IMG/VR virus record: IMGVR_UViG_3300046530_000035
Location: 1-22,952 of that record
DNA: 22,952 nucleotides
Reading direction: 5' to 3' (one strand)
Origin: a virus
Positions 7,925 to 13,937 of the stretch are shown here, piece by piece. The position numbers and the translations under genes were made by a program. The stretch's first letter is position 1; each line of letters opens with the position of its first letter. Below the pieces are notes generated by a model. It saw only the letters and a program-made list of their open reading frames with translations, was not told the DNA's origin and searched no databases.

Positions 7925-8428
7925 TCAAGGCGTTGGCGGCTTGGCATCAGGCTTGGACTTGGCGGCCTTCTCGACGCGCTCGGCTTCCACTTTCTTCAAC
8001 GCGTCGACTTCTGCCTGCAGGGCGTTACGCTCCCGGGCGGCCAGATCTCGGCTTTCGGCCAACTCGTCAACCTTGTTGCGGATAAGGTCGAGCGCATCGT
8101 ACAAGCGCATAGCCAGTTCACCCGCGTCTGGCTTTAAAACCTCACCGGATTCCAGGCCGTCGACCAACGCACGAATGGTGTCGCTTTCGGCTTGCAGCTT
8201 ACCGATCATCTCTTCCAGCACGGTCTTGTCGTCGCCGATTATCGTAACTACCGGGGGAGCCGCCACGTCCTTCAGCTTCACCTTCGGCGGCTTCTCGCAT
8301 TCACCGTCGCGACTCTCGGTTACGTTGGCGTCGACGATACGCAGACCGGCCTTCTTGGCGATGGCCTTCACGTCGTCTTCGTAGCGGTGAAACGGGCCTG
8401 GCAGATACCAGATGCTCTTATCGGTCAT
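7925..8428 (-). CDS. Unrecognised head-region protein with C-terminal coiled coil
   Basis: This 167-residue protein starts at ATG 8428 with GGAGGA 6 nt upstream. Residues 1-35 form a compact N-terminal segment with IWYLPGPFHRYEDDVKAIAKKAGLRIVDANV. After a Pro/Lys-rich linker near 47-62, the rest is charged and helical, with heptad-like segments from about 65 to 155, and ends in a Lys/Pro tail. It sits directly downstream of the major capsid gene, where decoration, head-fibre or adaptor-associated proteins are often found. I do not recognise the family and assign no function. Confidence 0.78.
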   Translation of the reverse strand: MTDKSIWYLPGPFHRYEDDVKAIAKKAGLRIVDANVTESRDGECEKPPKVKLKDVAAPPVVTIIGDDKTVLEEMIGKLQAESDTIRALVDGLESGEVLKPDAGELAMRLYDALDLIRNKVDELAESRDLAARERNALQAEVDALKKVEAERVEKAAKSKPDAKPPTP

Positions 8429-8476
8429 GCTTGATCCTCCGCGGCGCCAGGCTGCCCCGGCGCGGCATTAAGTGGG

Positions 8477-9445
8477 TTACTTGGAAGCGTCACCGATCAG
8501 GGCCACGCCAGCGGTGTCCTTGATGCTGGTGGCGGTCTTGTCCCAGTTGGTACCGGTGGCCAGCGCCGCGTTGGACGGAGACTTGCCGCCGTTCGCGGTG
8601 TCCCAGGTGTAACCCTTCAGGCCCAAGCCGAAGGTGTAGTCGGTCTGGATGGTGGTTTCGATGCGCTCTTTGCCGTTGACGGTCTGAACGTTCGAAATGA
8701 TGTCGCGGTTGTCGTGAACCAGCGCAGCGCCGGCCGCCAGAGACAAAATGATCTCTTTGTTCGGAGTGCCGGCCTGAGCCAGAGCCGGGGCGTCGGTAAC
8801 GACGGAGATTTTGCCAAGGATGTCGACGATGCGAACGTTGCCGGCCTGGAACAGCTGCGCAGCGTTGACCAGGTTCTGACCTACCAGCTTGTGGTAGGTG
8901 GTGCCCTGCATGACCTGAGCAATCAGGTTCTGCGAGGCATCGCCGAACTTGGCGTGCGAGTTGTTCAGGGCGGCCTGAGTGATACCGGCGGTGGCAGATA
9001 CATCATTGGTCGCGGCGGCCTGCGCAGTGATCGCGGCAACCAGCGCGGCAATGGCAGTGTTCAGCTGATCTTTCAGCAGAACCTCAGCGAAGGCGCGCGA
9101 TGCGACCTCGACGCCTTGCACGGTCGGGCGCTCCAGCCAGGTCATTTGCGAAGGCTCGTAACGCAGCGGGCCGAAACCGCCAGCAACCTTCACAGTGGTG
9201 TTTTTCAGCTCGGTCAGGTCGGTAACCGACGCCGCACCGTTGGCTGCATTGCGATCCACGCGACGTTGAGCGCCACCTAGAGCACTGAAAAACGACTCTT
9301 GCAGGAAGTCGCCAGTGAAGCCGTCCGGGGACAGGATGATCGCGCCATTGCTGGCAGCGTTGAACGCCGCAAGCATCTGATCCAGGCTTTCCAGCGTGGC
9401 CGGCATGATGAAGTCGTTGAAAACCTGCATTTGTGCAAGGGACAT
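8477..9445 (-). CDS. Major capsid protein
   Basis: This 322-residue protein starts at ATG 9445 (MSLAQMQVFNDF), with AAGGA 8 nt upstream and only 12 nt after the scaffold stop. It has capsid-like features: an N-terminal helix, LLKDQLNTAIAALVAAITAQAA in the middle, and a C-terminal half with TDYTFGLGLKGYTWD. Position straight after a coiled-coil scaffold and after portal/minor head genes makes it the major capsid candidate. No other gene in the window is suited to the role. It looks like the group of phage capsids around 320-340 residues with a separate scaffold; family naming is by eye only. Confidence 0.9.
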   Translation of the reverse strand: MSLAQMQVFNDFIMPATLESLDQMLAAFNAASNGAIILSPDGFTGDFLQESFFSALGGAQRRVDRNAANGAASVTDLTELKNTTVKVAGGFGPLRYEPSQMTWLERPTVQGVEVASRAFAEVLLKDQLNTAIAALVAAITAQAAATNDVSATAGITQAALNNSHAKFGDASQNLIAQVMQGTTYHKLVGQNLVNAAQLFQAGNVRIVDILGKISVVTDAPALAQAGTPNKEIILSLAAGAALVHDNRDIISNVQTVNGKERIETTIQTDYTFGLGLKGYTWDTANGGKSPSNAALATGTNWDKTATSIKDTAGVALIGDASK

Positions 9446-9457
9446 GAAGTGAATCCT

Positions 9458-10165
9458 TTATTTAAGAGGGAGATCCGGGAACTTGCTGGCGATTGCCGCA
9501 GTGCGTTCCGTCTTGGTGCCGCCGATATTGCCTTTTGCGGCCCCGCCGCCATTCCCAGCACCTGAAGCCCCGCCACCAGATGCCTTGCTACCCGCGATCA
9601 ACGGCGCGAAGGCCGTGTCGTTTGCGAATTCTGCTTTCAACTCATCCAGCGTCGCCGCCGAGAGCTTGCCCTGCTGGTCGAGCACGACCACAACAGGCTT
9701 CCCGTCGCGCTGCTCGACGCACAGACGGCGCTCGATGTGCGGCAACAGGGCTTTGGCGCTGCCTGGGATTGCCAGGGCAGACGCGATGTCAGTAGCGGTA
9801 CGGCCGACAGTCAGATCTCTGATCTGTCCACTCAAGCTGCCTCGCTCCTGTTCCAGCATGCCGTTCAGCTCGGCTTCGCGGCGGTTGTACTTTTCCAACC
9901 AAGACTTTTCGAGCTCTTCGACGTTGCCGGACTTGCGAGCCGCCTCTTCGCGTTCGGCGCGGGCTGCGTCCTCAGCTTCGCGACGGGCCTTCTCGGCCGC
10001 TTTCTTCTCGCTCAGCAGCTCCTCGACCTTGGACTTCAGGCCCGATACATCTTCTTGCTGCGGCAAACCTTCAATGCCGAGTACGAACTTGCCGTCCTTC
10101 TCGGTGTAAAGAGCGCGCACGGATTCATCGACACCATCCAGGCTGTCCAGTTGGAATTTCAGCAT
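9458..10165 (-). CDS. Capsid scaffolding protein
   Basis: I start at MLKFQLDSLDGVDESV (ATG 10165), with GGGAG 7 nt upstream, giving 235 residues; a longer open frame upstream crosses two terminator hairpins. Residues about 40-120 form a strongly charged coiled coil (SKVEELLSEKKAAEKA onward), followed by a small conserved-looking segment near 120-180 and a Gly/Ala-rich linker at 195-215. This resembles phage scaffolding proteins, which direct procapsid assembly and then leave or are cleaved. Its position just before the major capsid gene supports the call. The SD belongs to a 47-bp leader that is duplicated at 10,599-10,645. Confidence 0.85.
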   Translation of the reverse strand: MLKFQLDSLDGVDESVRALYTEKDGKFVLGIEGLPQQEDVSGLKSKVEELLSEKKAAEKARREAEDAARAEREEAARKSGNVEELEKSWLEKYNRREAELNGMLEQERGSLSGQIRDLTVGRTATDIASALAIPGSAKALLPHIERRLCVEQRDGKPVVVVLDQQGKLSAATLDELKAEFANDTAFAPLIAGSKASGGGASGAGNGGGAAKGNIGGTKTERTAAIASKFPDLPLK

Positions 10166-10167
10166 TG

Positions 10168-10214
10168 GTTGTCTCCCAGAGACGATTGGCGGACCCAGCC
10201 CGCAGATATGAAAA
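10168..10214. repeat. 47-bp leader repeat, copy A (with scaffold SD)
   Basis: Ungapped alignment with 10,599-10,645 gives 38 of 47 identical bases, beginning GTTGTCTCCCAGAG and ending CAGAT-TGAAAA just before a GC-rich hairpin. In this copy the motif contains the SD of the scaffold gene. Confidence 0.8.
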
Positions 10215-10236
10215 GGCCCCGTCATTGACGAGGCCT
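10214..10236 (-). terminator. Terminator-like hairpin upstream of the scaffold gene
   Basis: AGGCC-CGTC and GACG-GGCCT pair with one mismatch around ATT, and the minus strand continues TTTTC. It is the second of two hairpins between the acidic moron and the scaffold SD. Confidence 0.6.
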
Positions 10237-10253
10237 GTGTAAAAAATTGGCAT

Positions 10254-10278
10254 AAAAAACCCCGGCGGGCTGCCAGGG
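10254..10278 (-). terminator. Terminator downstream of the acidic moron
   Basis: CCC-GGC and GCC-GGG arms with one bulged base are followed on the minus strand by six T residues. It lies 60-90 bases after the 52-residue gene's stop. Confidence 0.6.
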
Positions 10279-10340
10279 CTTGATTCAAAAATGTGGGCCT
10301 GTGCGAATGGGTGGGCCTTTTGGGTGTTAAGTTTTTCGTT

Positions 10341-10499
10341 TCAGTCGTCTTGATCTATCTGATCAAGAAAATCAACGTCATCGTCTTCCTCGTCAGCAAT
10401 TGCCTGAGCGCCTTCTTCAACCCATGACTCGTCATCATGGAATTCATGATCGAGCAGGTGGTCGTGCTCGGGCTCTGGAATATCTCGTTCTTCGCTCAT
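10341..10499 (-). CDS. 52-residue highly acidic protein, accessory (moron) gene
   Basis: ATG 10499 opens a 52-codon frame beginning MSEERDIPEP and ending in a D/E-rich tail with FLDQIDQDD. It holds 14 Asp and 10 Glu (24 of 52), one Arg, no Lys and four His, giving a predicted net charge near -23. There is no transmembrane segment or signal peptide. A good sigma70-like promoter lies 32 bp upstream and terminators lie downstream; the SD (GGTAAG) is weak. It sits between the minor head and scaffold genes, a junction where Pseudomonas phages often carry accessory genes, including anti-CRISPRs. Nucleic-acid mimicry is a reasonable hypothesis from composition only; I do not recognise a family. Confidence 0.72.
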   Translation of the reverse strand: MSEERDIPEPEHDHLLDHEFHDDESWVEEGAQAIADEEDDDVDFLDQIDQDD

Positions 10500-10530
10500 G
10501 ACTTACCGAAACAAAAAGGAAAGAACGGAC

Positions 10531-10559
10531 TGTATATGTAGATCTTTTCCCTCAGTCAA
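10531..10559 (-). promoter_or_regulatory. Predicted sigma70 promoter of the acidic moron
   Basis: Minus-strand TTGACT (10,554-10,559) and TATACA (10,531-10,536) are separated by exactly 17 bp. The predicted start near 10,524 leaves a short leader of about 25 nt before ATG 10499. Confidence 0.68.
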
Positions 10560-10598
10560 CGATCACGAAACTACGACGTGTTCACGGAATAGCTTGGC

Positions 10599-10645
10599 GT
10601 TGTCTCCCAGAGTCGGTTTGCAGGCCCTGCACCCAGATGTGAAAA
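10599..10645. repeat. 47-bp leader repeat, copy B (no gene attached)
   Basis: This is the second copy of the scaffold leader, including the GGGAGACAAC SD-like core on the minus strand, but no start codon follows it. It abuts a terminator hairpin just as copy A does, suggesting the whole 'leader plus terminator' unit was duplicated. Confidence 0.78.
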
Positions 10646-10666
10646 ACCCCGCACCTGGCGGGGTTT
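10645..10666 (-). terminator. Strong terminator between the two moron cassettes
   Basis: AACCCCGC, a 5-nt loop and GCGGGGTT form a perfect stem followed on the minus strand by a T run. It separates the membrane moron from the promoter of the acidic moron. Confidence 0.75.
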
Positions 10667-10675
10667 GAGGTAATG

Positions 10676-10711
10676 CGCGACACGAAACGCGGATTGCCGT
10701 TTCGTGTCGCG
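10676..10711. repeat. Perfect 14-bp inverted repeat, CGCGACAC-type dyad, copy 1 (intergenic)
   Basis: CGCGACACGAAACG (10,676-10,689) and its exact reverse complement (10,698-10,711) flank an 8-nt loop CGGATTGC. No T tract follows on either strand, so it is not a standard terminator. The outer 8-bp arms, 28-bp arm-to-arm register and a TTGCC core recur at 22,031-22,066. Confidence 0.8.
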
Positions 10712-10746
10712 GATTAATAAAAAACGTAAATTGACTCAGAATTGAA

Positions 10747-10770
10747 AGGCCCTACCGAGTGGTAGGGCTT
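10747..10770 (-). terminator. Terminator-like hairpin after the membrane moron
   Basis: GCCCTACC and GGTAGGGC pair perfectly over GAGT, just after the stop at 10775. The minus-strand tail (CCTTTCAATTC) is only moderately T-rich. Confidence 0.55.
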
Positions 10771-10774
10771 ACCG

Positions 10775-11386
10775 TTATGGCAGGCTAAGCTTTGCGGCTG
10801 TCTCCCTCATTCTGAAAAGACCTTTAGACAGATGGCCTTCCCAGTAACCCGTCGTAGTGTTCACGACAAATTTCAGACCGTCTGTGCGATTACCGCAGTG
10901 CTCAAGCACAAACTGGGCGATTTGAATTTCCGCACCCGCCTGAAGATGAATACTTGCTCGTTGGCCATATTCAAGGCGAACGGGCAATTTATCGGGAGAA
11001 TGTTGAGCAAGGTCAGTTATTTGCACTCGCATTTTGCTGTGCGGTGAAGTCACATTCAGACCTGTGACAGTGACAGGTCTCTTTCCTTCGGACGTTAGCT
11101 CTACAGAAATAAACGGCAGCCCATAGAATCCTGGACCCACTGGAAAACTGGCATTGGCGACGACCTTAAGCAGTTCGGCATCTTCCCGACGCTGCTTATC
11201 TGCAAGCAACAAGGTGACTATCACTGCCAAAAGCGCTCCAATCCCTGATACCCAATCTCCAGCACTTCCCCAGTTCGGCACAAACCGTACCGTCGACTCA
11301 GGGTTCATATTTATGCCGGCTGTGAGCCCTAGGAACCCGCAAATAACACATGCGGCGACACCGCATAGAACCAAAATCCAGTTCAT
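10775..11386 (-). CDS. Two-helix membrane protein with soluble C-terminal domain, accessory (moron) gene
   Basis: This 203-residue protein starts at ATG 11386 with AGGAGG 5 nt upstream. It has hydrophobic segments at about 4-25 (WILVLCGVAACVICGFLG) and 48-62 (GIGALLAVIVTLLLA), the second followed by KQRRED. A soluble domain of about 135 residues follows, with beta-type segments such as LPFISVELTSEGKRPVTVTG and, near the end, FVVNTTTGYWEGHLSKG. A basic stretch after helix 2 suggests the soluble part faces the cytoplasm. It interrupts the minor head-scaffold junction, has its own promoter and a downstream terminator, and is therefore likely expressed from the prophage. Superinfection exclusion is a common job for such proteins but is only an inference. 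I do not recognise the family. Confidence 0.82.
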   Translation of the reverse strand: MNWILVLCGVAACVICGFLGLTAGINMNPESTVRFVPNWGSAGDWVSGIGALLAVIVTLLLADKQRREDAELLKVVANASFPVGPGFYGLPFISVELTSEGKRPVTVTGLNVTSPHSKMRVQITDLAQHSPDKLPVRLEYGQRASIHLQAGAEIQIAQFVLEHCGNRTDGLKFVVNTTTGYWEGHLSKGLFRMRETAAKLSLP

Positions 11387-11388
11387 TT

Positions 11389-11410
11389 CCGCCTCCTAAT
11401 TTAGAGGCGG
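11389..11410 (-). promoter_or_regulatory. Hairpin sequestering the SD of the membrane moron
   Basis: CCGCCTC and GAGGCGG arms, with an extra CTA/TAG inner stem, enclose the AGGAGG SD (11,392-11,397) on the minus strand. The 5' arm overlaps the predicted start (+1 near 11,406) of the gene's own promoter. Read-through RNA would carry the full hairpin, whereas RNA from the local promoter would lack most of the occluding arm. Confidence 0.6.
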
Positions 11411-11412
11411 GG

Positions 11413-11442
11413 GTTATACCAACTGGTTTGGAGTGCTGTCAC
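11413..11442 (-). promoter_or_regulatory. Predicted sigma70 promoter of the membrane moron
   Basis: Minus-strand GTGACA (11,437-11,442) and TATAAC (11,413-11,418) are 18 bp apart, each one mismatch from consensus. The -35 begins directly after the stop codon of the minor head gene. Confidence 0.65.
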
Positions 11443-12513
11443 TTAAATGCCAGCGCGCTTGAACATTTCCGGTTCAAGTTCGCGCATGCGGTCCAGGGTG
11501 ATGGGCTTAAAGCTCTTCCCCAGCTGCAGGGCGGCGAACCTGTCAGCGTCGAGGCCGCCATTCATCAGCAGCTTGGCGCGGTTCGGGCCGATGGCCAGTT
11601 CGATGAAACTCATCGGCTGGGTCTTCAGCCAGGCGTAATACGTGAGGCTCGCCGGCACCTGGCCGTTGACGCTCGCCCGGGTCGCGCCTTTGCTGAACAT
11701 CTGGCTGAACTTGGTCAGAAGGATGAAGCTGGTGCGGCAGCTCGGGTGGAACGGTGGCCGGGGCCCTGAGTCGACCGGGTAGACCTGCTGATCGATCGAT
11801 CTACACAACGGCGTCGTCTTGCTGTCCAGGGTGGCGATCAGTTGCACACCGGTGACGAACTCGTCGTTCGCCTTGGCAACCTCATTGCGCGCCTGGCTGG
11901 CGACATGCTGCACCGACGTGCGCACCACCGTGCCGGCATTGCGTTCGGTCGTGGCCAGGATGCCGTCGGAGTAGGCGAGCGCCTTGGTGCCGCGGATCTG
12001 TCGGACTATCTCGGCGTTGGTCTGGCCCTCGAACCAGCCTTGTCGAATCGCCCCGCTGATCTTCTCGACCTCGGAGCTAGACCAGTCCTTGATGAAGGAC
12101 TCAAGCAGCTTGCCGCCGCCATTGCCCTTGATGCTGAGCGGGTTCTTGAAGGCTGCGGTCCTGAGTGTCAGGAGCGCCGGAACGGCCGCATCGAGGCTGA
12201 TACCGACCGGCAACGTATTGGTCAGCAGCTTGGCCTCAAAGCTGGCCTGCGACTGCGCAATGTCCATCAAGTCGAGCTGCATCTGATCGGTGTAGCGGCC
12301 GAGAATTTCAGTCAGTACCGCATCGACTTCATTCAGCAGCTTGTCCAGGCGCGCCCGGGTGAAGCTGGTCAGCTCATCGCCGCTCAGCCGCTCCCTGATG
12401 CTCTGGTCGATCTTCACCAGGAAGGGGCTAAACTTCTTCGCCTCTCCCGACTTTAGCCGCTCCAGCATGACCATGTTGCGGATGCTGCTATCCAGCTGCT
12501 CGATGGTCGTCAT
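11443..12513 (-). CDS. Minor head / head morphogenesis protein (Mu gpF / SPP1 gp7 type)
   Basis: This 356-residue protein starts at ATG 12513, overlapping the portal stop as TGATG; a TTG one codon earlier is not needed. The long helical N-terminus is followed by the family motif LDSKTTPLCRSIDQQVY (229-245) and PPFHPSCRTS (253-262). C237, H256 and C259 are the typical Cys/His set of the Mu gpF/SPP1 gp7 domain. Such proteins occur in a few copies in the head, often associated with the portal, and act in head assembly or DNA ejection. Position after the portal gene is canonical. The last bases of the gene abut a promoter for the next (accessory) gene. Confidence 0.93.
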   Translation of the reverse strand: MTTIEQLDSSIRNMVMLERLKSGEAKKFSPFLVKIDQSIRERLSGDELTSFTRARLDKLLNEVDAVLTEILGRYTDQMQLDLMDIAQSQASFEAKLLTNTLPVGISLDAAVPALLTLRTAAFKNPLSIKGNGGGKLLESFIKDWSSSEVEKISGAIRQGWFEGQTNAEIVRQIRGTKALAYSDGILATTERNAGTVVRTSVQHVASQARNEVAKANDEFVTGVQLIATLDSKTTPLCRSIDQQVYPVDSGPRPPFHPSCRTSFILLTKFSQMFSKGATRASVNGQVPASLTYYAWLKTQPMSFIELAIGPNRAKLLMNGGLDADRFAALQLGKSFKPITLDRMRELEPEMFKRAGI

Positions 12514-13937
12514 CAATCACCGCCAAGGGCCAGGCCCGCCGCGCTGGACTCCAGTTCGCCCCGGATTTCCTCGTCGGTCTTCTCGGCGTCGATCACCCCG
12601 CGATCACGCAGGTATTGCCAGAAGTCCGACTCAGGCATGCGACCGGCCTGCACGGCATTGAACAGGGCGGACATGATCGCTGCGTCCAGGCTGACCTGGG
12701 TGAAGTCCTGATTGATCTTGTAGACGGTCTCGCCTGGGGCGTTCGAAAATTCAGCCATCCAGGCCAGGCACTGACTATATGCCTCGCTGACATTGCTCAC
12801 GATCAGCGACAGGACGCTATGGTCGGCGGCGCTGTCATTGTCAGCCTGGGTTGCGGTCTTCACCGCTCTTCCTCGTTCGGTCAGTCGGGCACCGAGGGAG
12901 ACCATGTCGTCTCTCTTGGCGTCCATGGCCTCTTTTACGAGCGTGTTTGGCTCAGGCTGGGCGAATCCGCACGACCCATCCTTTGGTAGAGTGAGAGGCG
13001 CACGGGATCCGACATAGATGCCGTTTGCCTCCAGGTGATCGCGCCAAGCCTCGTCGAGCCCAGAAATCCAGAATTGAGGCTGCCCGGCAAAGTAGGCCGA
13101 ATCCTCATAGTCCGCACTGTTGTGATAATGGCCAATGTTGATCTCGGCCATGTCATACAACGGAGAGTCGTCTATCGAAGGGTCGTTGTTCTCGCTGCCG
13201 AGGAATTGGAAAGGGATCACGCGCCACGGCTGGCCGAGGCCATTCAGCGGGGCAAATGGCGCGGTGACCATTGCCGTCTGGCTGGAGCCCTCTTCCCATA
13301 CCTCTTGCGTATAAACGCCGGCGGCATCCAGCCGTAGCACCCGGTATTGGACAATCTGCTCGCTACCAAATCCGTCATCGGTGTCGACATCCACCGTCTC
13401 GCGCAACACGACCAGGCTCAGCATGTGCTGGCCGCCGACTTGGCGAGTCTTCCAGTTGATGATGGCTTCAGCCGGGTAGCTGCCAATGTTCGCCCGTGCA
13501 CGACCGGATTGTTCATCCGCTTTGCTCACGGTGCCAGCTTCGACAGCGACGTAATCTACCAGTAGCCCATGCCGGCCGACTTCGAGTAGATGCCCGGTAA
13601 CCGACTGCGATTGCTGATAGATGCTCACGCCTTGCCCATCGATGTCTTTCGACACGTAGTCCAGAGCACCGGGAACGGTCAGCGTGGGCCAGGTCCGAAA
13701 CGCCGCCCCGACCAGACTATGCTTCGTCCGGCCGGTGGCGTTGTAGAACACCGCGCGCTTCTTGTAATCCTCATAGCGGGCCTTGTTATCGGCGCTCACA
13801 TCAGTAGAGTTAGGTCGCGGCAAGTACAGGTCGCCAGCCGCCTTGATGGTTTCCGAGCCTTTGCAGACGTCGCGCACCAAGCGCCAGCAGTTTTTCGCCG
13901 CGACGTACTCGGGGCGGGTGAAAGTGACGTCTGCCAT
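12513..13937 (-). CDS. Portal protein (DUF4055-type)
   Basis: This 474-residue protein starts at ATG 13937, overlapping the terminase stop as TAATG. It has the DUF4055 portal layout: VTFTRPEYVAAKNCWRLVRD at the N-terminus, YKKRAVFYNATGRTKHSLVG, SYPAEAIINWKTRQV, RVIPFQFLGSENNDPSID and YHNSADYEDSAYFAGQPQFW. Portal proteins form the dodecameric DNA gate at one capsid vertex and dock the terminase. Gene order TerS-TerL-portal-minor head supports the call. The C-terminal 60 residues are acidic and probably lie in the head interior or crown. Confidence 0.94.
   Translation of the reverse strand: MADVTFTRPEYVAAKNCWRLVRDVCKGSETIKAAGDLYLPRPNSTDVSADNKARYEDYKKRAVFYNATGRTKHSLVGAAFRTWPTLTVPGALDYVSKDIDGQGVSIYQQSQSVTGHLLEVGRHGLLVDYVAVEAGTVSKADEQSGRARANIGSYPAEAIINWKTRQVGGQHMLSLVVLRETVDVDTDDGFGSEQIVQYRVLRLDAAGVYTQEVWEEGSSQTAMVTAPFAPLNGLGQPWRVIPFQFLGSENNDPSIDDSPLYDMAEINIGHYHNSADYEDSAYFAGQPQFWISGLDEAWRDHLEANGIYVGSRAPLTLPKDGSCGFAQPEPNTLVKEAMDAKRDDMVSLGARLTERGRAVKTATQADNDSAADHSVLSLIVSNVSEAYSQCLAWMAEFSNAPGETVYKINQDFTQVSLDAAIMSALFNAVQAGRMPESDFWQYLRDRGVIDAEKTDEEIRGELESSAAGLALGGD

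Noticed and set aside
8432-8470. GC-rich GCGCC/GGCGC hairpin between the capsid and coiled-coil genes
   Set aside because: The stem is short, the loop long and no T tract follows; it may be a weak mRNA structure but is not called as a terminator.
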